A stretch of DNA of 12,810 bases, taken from assembly GCA_964485045.1 (NCBI GenBank), contig CAZAGO010000020.1, forward strand, positions 1-12,810. The letters run 5' to 3'. Origin of the DNA: CAZAGO01 sp964485045. GTDB lineage: Archaea; Nanobdellota; Nanobdellia; Pacearchaeales; GW2011-AR1. Position 1 is the first letter of the stretch. Each line of letters starts with the position of its first letter. Both the position numbers and the translations under genes were made by a program. Shown here one piece after another: positions 5,001-11,824 of the stretch. The notes under the pieces were generated by a model. The model saw only the letters and a list, made by a program, of their open reading frames with translations. It did not search any database and was not told the origin of the DNA.

Positions 5001-5010
5001 TATATAAAAG
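5001..5010 (+). promoter_or_regulatory. TATA box of the transglutaminase-like gene
   Basis: TATATAAAAG is centred about 25 nt before the ATG at 5030. The same box occurs at 4846-4855 in the other copy of the 55-bp repeat. Confidence 0.7.
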
Positions 5011-5029
5011 GTTTTTTAGTAACTTTTTA

Positions 5030-5914
5030 ATGGTAAAAAAAACAAAAATAAATCTAATTTCTTCATTGGCATTAGGGTTATTACTCTTTAATTTTGGTCA
5101 AAATGGTCTTAGTAACACAGAACCTTTAAGATCTAGAAATATAGCAGAATATCAGCAATGGATGTCAAAAGAAGCAGAAAAAAAGGCTAAAGAGATAAGT
5201 TATAAAAGAGAAAAAGAAATTTGGGAATCGAAAAGATTTTCTAAAGATACCACAATAGTTAGATTCATTTCTCTTGGAAAAGAAAAAATAAGATTAGAGA
5301 CAGGTTTTAAGGAATACTTTGAAAGAAAAAATTTGTATCATCTAGATGATAGTTCTTGGGAAAATGTAATTAGTTATACTCATTCAGATGATAAAATAAT
5401 TGAAGAAGTTTTAAAAAAAATAAAAATTCCAAGCGATGATTTAGAAAAAGACGCTCAAAAAATATTAGATTTTGTTCATAGAGGATTTGTTTATTTAAAA
5501 GAAAGAGATAGCTACCCAAAAAGCCCCCTAGAAACGATAGTAGAAGGCGGCGGAGATTGTGAAGATTTAGCTCTTTTAACAGCTTCTTTAATGAAAAAAG
5601 CTGGAATGGATATAGTTTATGTAGCAATTCCAGGAAAAAATAGTAATCCTCCTGTAAGATCACATTTAATTATTGGAGTCCATGGAAATTTTGATGGAAA
5701 ATTTATAGAAAGAGATGGAAAAAAGTATTACTTAACTGAGTCTACCGGAACTTCTTCTATTTTATCAGAAAAGAAAATTGGAAAATGGAAAGTTGGGCAA
5801 ATTTACGAATCTTTTGAAAAAAGATTAGGAGATTCTAAAATATATACTTTTGAAGATAGTTTAAAGAATAGAGAACCATATTTTTTTGCAAAAAATAGTA
5901 AAAAAGATAAATAA
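5030..5914 (+). CDS. Exported transglutaminase-like cysteine protease fold protein
   Basis: This is a 294-aa protein. Residues 4-22 look like a signal peptide or anchor (KKTKIN, then a Leu-rich core). Residues 36-70 are a charged helical region. The transglutaminase-like core runs from about residue 140 to 240. The nucleophile motif GGGDCEDLALL gives Cys177, followed by the typical helix TASLMKKAG. HLIIGVH gives His212, and YYLTES gives an acidic third residue (Glu237) in place of the usual Asp. The order C-H-D/E fits the papain-like transglutaminase superfamily, which includes peptidases and amidases acting on cell-surface proteins. Substrate unknown. The gene has its own TATA box and a 40-nt gap to dphB. 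Confidence 0.82.
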   Translation: MVKKTKINLISSLALGLLLFNFGQNGLSNTEPLRSRNIAEYQQWMSKEAEKKAKEISYKREKEIWESKRFSKDTTIVRFISLGKEKIRLETGFKEYFERKNLYHLDDSSWENVISYTHSDDKIIEEVLKKIKIPSDDLEKDAQKILDFVHRGFVYLKERDSYPKSPLETIVEGGGDCEDLALLTASLMKKAGMDIVYVAIPGKNSNPPVRSHLIIGVHGNFDGKFIERDGKKYYLTESTGTSSILSEKKIGKWKVGQIYESFEKRLGDSKIYTFEDSLKNREPYFFAKNSKKDK

Positions 5915-5923
5915 AATTAAGAA

Positions 5924-5933
5924 AATATAAAAA
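5924..5933 (+). promoter_or_regulatory. TATA box of dphB
   Basis: AATATAAAAA is centred about 26 nt before the ATG at 5955, consistent with a leaderless dphB transcript. Confidence 0.6.
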
Positions 5934-5954
5934 GAGGATACTTTTAATAAAAAG

Positions 5955-6686
5955 ATGTTATATTTAATAGGTTTAGGACTAGAACTAGAAGGAATTTCTA
6001 AGAAGGGACTAGAGGTTGCAAAAAGATGTAAAAGAGTTTATTTAGAAAAATATACTGTTGATTTTCCTTATTCCTTAAAAGATATTGAAGAAATTATAGG
6101 AAAAAAAGTTATTCCTGCTGAAAGAATATTTGTTGAAAGTATGGAAATAATTGATGAAGCAAAAAAAATGGATATTGCTCTTCTCATATATGGGAGTCCT
6201 CTTACTGCAACAACCCATATTTCTCTTTTACAAGAAGCAAAAAGATGTAGAGTTAAAATAGAAGTAATATATTGTGCATCTATAATTGATGCAGTTGCAC
6301 AAACAGGATTACAGTTGTATAAGTTTGGAAAAATAACAAGTATGCCTCGGTGGGATATAGTAAAAAACTTTACTCCGGATAGCTTTATCCAAGTAATTAA
6401 AGAAAATTTGTCTATAAATGCACATACTCTCATTTTGATAGATATCGGTATGCATTTTGATGAAGCCTTAAGGCAATTAACCGTTTCTGCAGAAAAAAAT
6501 GATCTTTTATTAGACAAAATAGTCGTTTGTCAATCTCTTGGAACAAAGAAGAAAAAAATAACTTACAAGAATATTCATGAATTTAATGATGAAAATGTAA
6601 GAAAACCTTATTGTATAATAATTCCTTCAAAACTTCATTTTCTTGAAAAAGAGATTCTTGAAGAGTTTTATGTTTATGAGGAATAA
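5955..6686 (+). CDS. dphB: Diphthine synthase (SAM-dependent methyltransferase)
   Basis: This is a 243-aa protein of the DphB/DPH5 tetrapyrrole-methylase fold. It methylates the 3-amino-3-carboxypropyl-histidine of EF-2 during diphthamide synthesis, using S-adenosylmethionine. N-terminal LIGLGLELEGISKKGLE (4-20) and VYLEKYT (28-34), the ATTH motif (85-88), and TGLQLYKFGK (117-126) are all characteristic. Two oddities: the usual GDP before ATTH reads GSP (80-82), and the protein is about 20 residues shorter than the archaeal norm, with a reduced C-terminal half. Identity is firm; full activity is likely but the D-to-S change is in a SAM-site loop. Confidence 0.93.
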   Translation: MLYLIGLGLELEGISKKGLEVAKRCKRVYLEKYTVDFPYSLKDIEEIIGKKVIPAERIFVESMEIIDEAKKMDIALLIYGSPLTATTHISLLQEAKRCRVKIEVIYCASIIDAVAQTGLQLYKFGKITSMPRWDIVKNFTPDSFIQVIKENLSINAHTLILIDIGMHFDEALRQLTVSAEKNDLLLDKIVVCQSLGTKKKKITYKNIHEFNDENVRKPYCIIIPSKLHFLEKEILEEFYVYEE

Positions 6687-6744
6687 AACTCACATATAAA
6701 TCCTTAGTGTTATCCTTCAATATTTCTGAAATTTAATAATCAAA

Positions 6745-6752
6745 TTTAAAAA
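6745..6752 (+). promoter_or_regulatory. TATA box of the Ile-rich micro-ORF
   Basis: The element AAATTTAAAAAC (6742-6753) is followed by 20 nt and then ATG. Exactly the same 12-mer with exactly the same 20-nt spacing precedes ileS. Confidence 0.65.
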
Positions 6753-6773
6753 CTCCTGTTACTCCTTTTAATT

Positions 6774-6839
6774 ATGGCTGGATTACACAATCAAACAAAG
6801 AGAAATATTCCAGCAGTTGCTATCTCTATTATTATTTAA
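6774..6839 (+). CDS. Ile-rich 21-aa micro-ORF upstream of ileS (possible leader peptide)
   Basis: The complete frame begins MAGLHNQTKRN and ends AISIII. Five of 21 codons are Ile (positions 12, 17, 19, 20, 21), with the last three sense codons ATT ATT ATT. A TATA box with leaderless spacing supports transcription and translation. Four nt after the stop a 7-bp hairpin begins, and ileS starts 87 nt downstream. A leader peptide ending in codons for the cognate amino acid, then a hairpin, then the synthetase gene is the layout of ribosome-mediated attenuation in bacteria. Against this, Ile is abundant in this AT-rich genome and ileS has its own TATA box. It may instead be an independent microprotein. 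Confidence 0.5.
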   Translation: MAGLHNQTKRNIPAVAISIII

Positions 6840-6842
6840 TTG

Positions 6843-6862
6843 CCTAATTAGTTAAAATTAGG
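6843..6862 (+). promoter_or_regulatory. Hairpin between the Ile-rich micro-ORF and ileS
   Basis: CCTAATT (6843-6849) pairs with AATTAGG (6856-6862) around a 6-nt loop. It also contains the 8-bp palindrome CTAATTAG (6844-6851), so a protein operator is an alternative. A second, weaker stem follows: CTC (6864-6866)/GAG (6880-6882) with an inner AU helix. The region downstream, TAAATAA (6890-6896), can instead pair with TTATTTA (6832-6838), which spans the last Ile codon and stop of the micro-ORF. Confidence 0.4.
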
Positions 6863-6894
6863 TCTCAGAATTTAATTTAGAGGTAGCACTAAAT

Positions 6895-6906
6895 AAATTT
6901 AAAAAC
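6895..6906 (+). promoter_or_regulatory. TATA box of ileS
   Basis: AAATTTAAAAAC is followed by 20 nt and the ileS ATG (6927), giving a leaderless ileS mRNA. It is identical in sequence and spacing to the element before the micro-ORF. Confidence 0.65.
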
Positions 6907-6926
6907 AAAAAACACAATAGAGAAAA

Positions 6927-9755
6927 ATGTATGACTTTAAAGAAATTGAGAATCATTCAAAAAAGATTTGGAGATCTCAAGAAAAAGAAATAAAAAAAGC
7001 TATTCAAGACAATCCTAAGAAAAAATTATTTTCTTTTTTAGAAGGCCCTCCTACTGCAAATGCTCCTCCAGGGATACACCATCTTGAAATGAGAACTGTC
7101 AAAGATATTATCTGTAAATATAAGTACATGAAAGGATTTTCAGTTCCTAGAAAAGGAGGGTGGGACTGTCATGGACTTCCAGTAGAAGTTCAAGTTGAAA
7201 AATCTCTTGGATTAAAAGACAAACAAGAAGTAATAAAATATGGAGAAGATAAATTTATTGAGAAGTGTAAAACTGATGTTTTTTCTAACATAAAAGACTG
7301 GAATGAATCTACACAAGAGCTTGCATACTGGGTTGACTTAGAAAACCCTTACGTAACCTTTAAAAATGATTATATTGAAAGTGTTTGGTGGAGTCTAAGT
7401 GAATTATATAAAAAGAATCTATTATATGAAGGACACAAGGTAGTCCCTTTTTGCCCTAGGTGTGGAACTCCTCTTTCAAGCCACGAAGTTGCACAAGGTT
7501 ACCAAGAAGTTGAGGAAGATTCTGTTGTTCTTAATTTTAAGGTAAAAGATGAAGAAAATACTTATCTACTTGTGTGGACCACAACTCCCTGGACTCTTCC
7601 AAGCAACGTTGCTGTTGCAATAAATCCTGATTTAAATTATTCTTATGTAGAAAACAATGGAAAAATATACCTTCTTGTTGAAAACCTTATAGAAAAGTAT
7701 CTTCCTGAAGGATTTATAATTTCAACTGTAAAAGGAAAAGATTTGCTCGGAAAAGAATATGTTCCTCTTTTTCCTTATTTTAAAGATTTAGAAGGGGCAT
7801 TCAAAATTATTTCTGGAGATTTTGTTACAACAGATGATGGAACAGGGTTAGTCCACATCGCTCCTGCTTTTGGAGAAGCAGATTATGATGTGTGTAAGCA
7901 GAATAATATTCCTTTTGTCCAGCCAGTTGACGAAGCAGGAAAATTCACAAAAGAAGTTCCAGATTATTTTGGAGAATTTATTAAAAATACAGATCAGAAA
8001 ATAATCAAAAGACTAAGAGATGAGGAAAAGCTTTTCAAAATTATAAAGTACTCACACGATTATCCTTTCTGCTGGAGATGTAAAACCCCTCTAATGTACT
8101 ATGCAATAAAATCTTGGTTCATTAAAGCAACTGCTGTAAAAGATAAGATGGTAAATTTAAACAAGAAAATAAATTGGTACCCAGCGCACATAAAAGAAGG
8201 AAGATTTGGATTGTGGTTAGAAAATATAAAAGATTGGAATTTGTCTAGATTAAAATTTTGGGGAACACCTTTACCTATTTGGAAATGCTCTTGTGGAGAA
8301 AAAATAATAATTGGAAGTGTTGAAGAATTAAGAAAAAAATCAATTAAACCTTTCAAAGATTACGATTTGCATCGTCCTTGGATTGATAAAATAAAAATAA
8401 GATGCGAATGTGGAAAGGAAATGTCTAGAGTCCCAGATTTAATAGACTGCTGGTACGATTCTGGGTCAGCTACATTCGCACAATTTCACTACCCTTTTGA
8501 AAATAAAAAAGAATTTGAAAGAAGGGTGCCTTATGATTTCATAGCAGAAGGAATTGATCAAACAAGAGGTTGGTTTTATACACTTCACGCTATTTCTACT
8601 ATGCTCTTTGAAGAAATTGCATTTAAGAATGTAATTTGTGCAGAACTCCTCGTTGACGAAAAAGGAGAAAAAATGTCAAAATCTAAAGGAAACATAATCA
8701 AACCTAGAGAAGCAATTGATGCTGTTGGTGTTGATGCTGTAAGACTACAAATGTGCACAACAGATGTTGGACTTCAAAAAAGATTTTCTACAAATCTGGT
8801 TAAAGAATCCATTCTTCCATTTTTGAATGTATTATATAATTGTAATACATATTATTTACAGTCTCAAAAGAAAAAGAATAAAAAACAAATAGAAGATAAA
8901 TGGATACTTTCTAAATTAAACTCTACTATTAAAGCTGTTGAAAAGGATCTAGATAATTATTCAATTGACAATGCTTTGCTAAAAATTATAAATTTTTCAG
9001 TAAATGATTTCTCAAGAAAGTATATTAAGATAACTCGTGGAAGAGAAGATACTCGAGAGATTTTGGGAGAAATTCTTGAAAAAATATCTTTAATCCTAGC
9101 ACCATATGCACCATATATTGCAGAATATATTTATTCTGAATTTTATAAAAAATCTGTTCATCTGTCTAAATGGCCAAAATATGAAGAAAAAATTATTAAT
9201 AAAAAGTTAGAAGAGGAATTTGAAATAATCTGTTCAATAATTGAAAAAGGACTTGCCGAAAGAGATAAAGAAAAAATAGGATTAAAATGGCCGCTTGCAA
9301 AAGCTATAGTTACCAGTGAGAATAAACCTGGAAAAGAGTTTGAAGAAATAATAAAATCACAATTGAATATAAAGAAAATAGAATGGAATAAAGTATTAAA
9401 CTCTTCCAAAAATGATCCAAATAAAGAATATGAAATTAAATTAGACACAACAATAACTCCTGATTTAGAATCTGAAGGATACGCAAGAGAATTATCAAGG
9501 CAAATTCAGGCGTTTAGAAAAGATTTAGGATTAAAAAAAGAGGACAAAGTAGATATTCAAATTATTTCTGATTTGGCTTTTGTTAAAATATTAGAAAGCC
9601 AAAAAGAAGTTTTAAAAGAAAGAACAAATGCAGAGAGTTTTTCAATTGTTACAACTGTTAAGGAAAAATTTAAAAAGAAAGTTGATTTTAATATCAAGGG
9701 TAAAAGAGGAGAAATACTAGTTAGGTTAAAAAATAACCACCAACCAGTACTATAA
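6927..9755 (+). CDS. ileS: Isoleucyl-tRNA synthetase
   Basis: This is a 942-aa cytoplasmic class I synthetase that charges tRNA-Ile. The HIGH-type motif is PGIHH (48-52) after GPPTAN, and KMSKS is at 582-586. The CP1 editing domain carries WTTTPWTLPSN, which removes mischarged valine. Cys pairs CPRCG, CWRC, CSCG and CECG suggest zinc-ribbon insertions. GWDCHGLPVE and CWYDSGS (specificity region) follow the archaeal/eukaryal IleRS pattern. The anticodon-binding and C-terminal domains continue to the end. At 942 aa it is shorter than most archaeal IleRS (about 1,030-1,060 aa), with a trimmed C-terminal region. The start is supported by a TATA box at -26. No frameshift or missing catalytic motif was seen. 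Confidence 0.96.
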   Translation: MYDFKEIENHSKKIWRSQEKEIKKAIQDNPKKKLFSFLEGPPTANAPPGIHHLEMRTVKDIICKYKYMKGFSVPRKGGWDCHGLPVEVQVEKSLGLKDKQEVIKYGEDKFIEKCKTDVFSNIKDWNESTQELAYWVDLENPYVTFKNDYIESVWWSLSELYKKNLLYEGHKVVPFCPRCGTPLSSHEVAQGYQEVEEDSVVLNFKVKDEENTYLLVWTTTPWTLPSNVAVAINPDLNYSYVENNGKIYLLVENLIEKYLPEGFIISTVKGKDLLGKEYVPLFPYFKDLEGAFKIISGDFVTTDDGTGLVHIAPAFGEADYDVCKQNNIPFVQPVDEAGKFTKEVPDYFGEFIKNTDQKIIKRLRDEEKLFKIIKYSHDYPFCWRCKTPLMYYAIKSWFIKATAVKDKMVNLNKKINWYPAHIKEGRFGLWLENIKDWNLSRLKFWGTPLPIWKCSCGEKIIIGSVEELRKKSIKPFKDYDLHRPWIDKIKIRCECGKEMSRVPDLIDCWYDSGSATFAQFHYPFENKKEFERRVPYDFIAEGIDQTRGWFYTLHAISTMLFEEIAFKNVICAELLVDEKGEKMSKSKGNIIKPREAIDAVGVDAVRLQMCTTDVGLQKRFSTNLVKESILPFLNVLYNCNTYYLQSQKKKNKKQIEDKWILSKLNSTIKAVEKDLDNYSIDNALLKIINFSVNDFSRKYIKITRGREDTREILGEILEKISLILAPYAPYIAEYIYSEFYKKSVHLSKWPKYEEKIINKKLEEEFEIICSIIEKGLAERDKEKIGLKWPLAKAIVTSENKPGKEFEEIIKSQLNIKKIEWNKVLNSSKNDPNKEYEIKLDTTITPDLESEGYARELSRQIQAFRKDLGLKKEDKVDIQIISDLAFVKILESQKEVLKERTNAESFSIVTTVKEKFKKKVDFNIKGKRGEILVRLKNNHQPVL

Positions 9756-9780
9756 AAGTTTCACCCTTTTATCATAACAA

Positions 9781-9791
9781 TATTTAAAAAT
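9781..9791 (+). promoter_or_regulatory. TATA box of the TrmB-like gene
   Basis: TATTTAAAAAT is centred about 29 nt before the ATG at 9815, allowing a leader of a few nucleotides. Confidence 0.55.
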
Positions 9792-9814
9792 AAGAGAAGT
9801 TTGATAAAAAAAGA

Positions 9815-10621
9815 ATGATAGTCAAAGAAGAGTTTTTAAGCAGATTAAGGAAGATTTTTGATTTAAATCTGTATGAAGTTAAAGTATGGACAGCTCTTCT
9901 CTCTCGTGGAACTTCAACTGCTGGAGAATTGAGCAGTATTTCTGATGTTCCAAGATCAAGAACATACGATATTTTAGAAAGTCTTGAAAAAAAAGGTTTT
10001 ATCGTTATGAAACTTGGAAAACCAATAAAATTTGTTGCTCTTAAACCTGAAGAAGTAGTTGAAAGAGTTAAAAAAAATCTTGTAAAGACCGCTCAAGAGA
10101 AAACAAAGAGACTTGAAACCCTAAGAGGAGACGATGTCTTAGAAGAACTTAATTCTCTTTTTACTAAGGGAGTTAAGTTTGTTGAACCTTCTGATTTGTC
10201 TGGAAGTCTAAGAGGAAGACAAAATCTTTATAATCAATTAGATATGATGATTAGAGGTGCGGAGAAAACTGTTACAATTGTAACAACTGCAGAAGGGCTT
10301 AATAGAAAAATGGAATCCCTTCTTCCAAGTCTTGAAAGATGCAAAAAGAGAGGAGTAGCTGTAAGAATTGCGGCCCCAATAGATAATAATAACTTAAAGA
10401 TTGCAAAAGACTTTAAAAAAGTTGCAGAGATAAGAAATCTAGAAAAAATAAAAGCAAGATTTGCTATAATTGATTCAAATCAATTGATGTTTATGCTTCT
10501 TGACGATGAAAAATTCCACCCGAACTATGACGTTGGAATCTGGATTAATACGGAATTTTTTGCCCAGGCTTTAGAACAATTATTCGAGTTGGCTTGGAAA
10601 GAAATGAAAGCTATAAAATAG
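9815..10621 (+). CDS. TrmB-family transcriptional regulator
   Basis: This is a 268-aa protein. Residues about 10-77 form the TrmB winged helix: LNLYEVKVWTALLSRGTSTAGELSS is cut here to its order, ending with the recognition stretch VPRSRTYDILESLEKKGF (45-62) and a wing with KLGKPIKFVALKPEE. Residues 78-105 are a charged, probably coiled-coil linker. The C-terminal domain (about 110-265) resembles the PLD-like TrmB effector domain, with repeated TVTIVTT and VAVRIAAPI strands and KARFAIIDSNQLMF. Such regulators often sense sugars or redox state; the ligand here is not evident and no sugar genes are adjacent. It is probably the first gene of a two-gene unit with 10650. Confidence 0.88.
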   Translation: MIVKEEFLSRLRKIFDLNLYEVKVWTALLSRGTSTAGELSSISDVPRSRTYDILESLEKKGFIVMKLGKPIKFVALKPEEVVERVKKNLVKTAQEKTKRLETLRGDDVLEELNSLFTKGVKFVEPSDLSGSLRGRQNLYNQLDMMIRGAEKTVTIVTTAEGLNRKMESLLPSLERCKKRGVAVRIAAPIDNNNLKIAKDFKKVAEIRNLEKIKARFAIIDSNQLMFMLLDDEKFHPNYDVGIWINTEFFAQALEQLFELAWKEMKAIK

Positions 10622-10637
10622 ATTGAATTAGTCAAAA

Positions 10638-10646
10638 AGGAGGTGA
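10638..10646 (+). promoter_or_regulatory. Consensus Shine-Dalgarno AGGAGGTGA
   Basis: This is a nine-base match to the archaeal 16S rRNA 3' end, ending 3 nt before the ATG at 10650. It is the strongest ribosome-binding site in the window. Its presence at an internal gene, against leaderless first genes, supports co-transcription with the TrmB-like gene. Confidence 0.85.
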
Positions 10647-10649
10647 AAA

Positions 10650-10859
10650 ATGTTTTGTAAATTCTTTGATAAGAAAGTAAAAAATCTTAGTTGTTGTGAT
10701 ATTGCTTTAACGAAGATAGGAGTTTTTTTATTTACTCTTGGAATTGTGAGTGGTTGGCAATTATTTCAAAATTTGATTTTAGGAATATCATGGTATTGGT
10801 TTATAGGAGCTGCGATAATCTTTGCAATAATCCCTATGAAACACTTTTTTAAAAAATAG
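10650..10859 (+). CDS. Small two-TM membrane protein
   Basis: This is a 69-aa protein. An N-terminal region with three Cys (CKF, SCCD) is followed by DIALTKIGVFLFTLGIVSGW (TM1, about 20-37). Then comes an amphipathic turn ending in SWYWF and a second segment GAAIIFAIIPMKHFFKK (TM2). The motif D-I-A-L-x-K then S-W-Y-W resembles a widespread family of small archaeal membrane proteins seen beside diverse genes; its function is unknown. It starts 28 nt after the TrmB-like stop and has a perfect Shine-Dalgarno. Its stop is 2 nt from the convergent dus stop. Confidence 0.75.
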   Translation: MFCKFFDKKVKNLSCCDIALTKIGVFLFTLGIVSGWQLFQNLILGISWYWFIGAAIIFAIIPMKHFFKK

Positions 10860-10861
10860 AT

Positions 10862-11788
10862 TTAATTTCTTTTTTCAAAAAAAGCCTCTAAATCTTCTAA
10901 TTTTTTTATTTTAAATATTTCAAATCTTAGTTCTTTCGCATTTTCTTTTCCCTTTGTAAAACACATGGCCTGAATTTTTAATTGCCTAAAAGGAAAAGAA
11001 TACTTCTTTGCTAAAACTAAATAATCTTTAAATTCAAAATTCGTTTTCTTTCCAAGAATTTTAGAAAAAATATTAGGATTTCCTATGGCTGTTCTTCCAA
11101 TCATAACATAATCAAATTTTTTTAGAAGTTCTTTAAAATTATTTTCATTAACATTTCCAGAGTATATAACTGGTAAAAAAGTTTTAGATTTAATTTTTTC
11201 TGCAAAAGCCAAATCCGGATCCCCTCCATATCCTTGTCCTTGTGTTCTTGGATGAATACAAATTGCATCGCAATATTTTTCTGCAATTTTAAGGATTTTT
11301 ATTGAATTATTTGATTTTCTTATCTTTACAGAAATAGGCTTATTCGTTGAATTCCTCATTATTTTTAATATTCTTTCAATAGTCTCTAAGTCTTTGATTA
11401 AAAAACTTCCAAAACCATGTTTTTTAGCCGTTTTAGCAGGACATCCTAAATTAAAATCCCAGAGAGAGACTTCATTATCATACTTTTTAATAAATTCTGC
11501 TACACCCTTTTCGTTAGTACAAAATAACTGAAGTGCGGGTTTATCTTCGAGGTTAATCTCTTTTTGAGTGAGAGGATTAATCATTCCAGTATAGGTTAAT
11601 CCTGCTCCAGCTTTTTTACAAAGAAGCCTAAAAGCAACATCATTCACTTCTTCCATTGGGGCGAGAAAAATTCTATTCTTACAAGGGATTTTTCGAGAAC
11701 CTTGATTATTTATTTCATTTTTATTATTAATCTTTTTATCTGGGGCGAGAAAAATTCTATTCTTACAAGGGATTTTTTTGTATTTCAT
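10862..11788 (-). CDS. tRNA-dihydrouridine synthase with a duplicated N-terminal strand
   Basis: This is a 308-aa FMN enzyme of the Dus family, which reduces uridine to dihydrouridine in the tRNA D-loop. Core motifs: IFLAPMEEVNDVAFRLLC (FMN site), NLGCPAKTAKKHGFGSFL with the catalytic Cys, VKIRKS, ICIHPRTQGQGYGG, VIYSGNV, and VMIGRTAIGNPNIF. The C-terminal helical RNA-binding domain is short. The odd part is the N-terminus: KIPCKNRIFLAP occurs at residues 5-16 and again at 33-44, as an in-frame duplication of 28 codons. The second copy is the one continuous with the conserved fold. The ATG at 11788 is leaderless by its TATA spacing, so the extra copy should be translated. Confidence 0.93.
   Translation of the reverse strand: MKYKKIPCKNRIFLAPDKKINNKNEINNQGSRKIPCKNRIFLAPMEEVNDVAFRLLCKKAGAGLTYTGMINPLTQKEINLEDKPALQLFCTNEKGVAEFIKKYDNEVSLWDFNLGCPAKTAKKHGFGSFLIKDLETIERILKIMRNSTNKPISVKIRKSNNSIKILKIAEKYCDAICIHPRTQGQGYGGDPDLAFAEKIKSKTFLPVIYSGNVNENNFKELLKKFDYVMIGRTAIGNPNIFSKILGKKTNFEFKDYLVLAKKYSFPFRQLKIQAMCFTKGKENAKELRFEIFKIKKLEDLEAFFEKRN
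11657..11777 (-). repeat. Exact 37-bp direct repeat inside the dus 5' end (84-bp period)
   Basis: Bases 11657-11693 equal 11741-11777. The 84-bp offset is a multiple of three, so the frame is kept. The 47 bp between the copies (11694-11740) encode an Asn/Lys-rich linker (DKKINNKNEINNQGSR). Confidence 0.95.
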
Positions 11789-11809
11789 AATAATTAAAAA
11801 GAATCACAA

Positions 11810-11818
11810 AATATAAAT
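11810..11818 (-). promoter_or_regulatory. TATA box of dus
   Basis: On the minus strand this reads ATTTATATT, centred about 26 nt before the dus ATG. It gives dus its own start despite lying 36 nt after the upstream cyclase gene. Confidence 0.6.
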
Positions 11819-11824
11819 CTTCTT

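Larger units (their letters stand above)
4818..5027. repeat. Exact 55-bp direct repeat on both sides of the N gap
   Basis: Bases 4818-4872 equal 4973-5027 over 55 positions, right up to the N run on both sides. The copy at 4973-5027 includes the TATA box of the 5030 gene. The most economical reading is one locus written twice at a contig join; a real promoter duplication is the alternative. Confidence 0.95.

Noticed and set aside
5370..5663. Antisense frame inside the transglutaminase-like gene
   Set aside because: Leu/Phe-rich shadow of Lys/Glu codons on the other strand.
6068..6517. 149-codon antisense frame inside dphB
   Set aside because: Shadow frame opposite a well-conserved gene; composition is atypical and no promoter or RBS is seen.
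6842..6900. T-box riboswitch before ileS
   Set aside because: No specifier loop or T-box consensus is visible; T-boxes are known from bacteria, and a second promoter lies next to ileS.
8099..9448. Antisense frames inside ileS (8099-8356, 9158-9448)
   Set aside because: Both are opposite conserved IleRS sequence and show no independent start signals.
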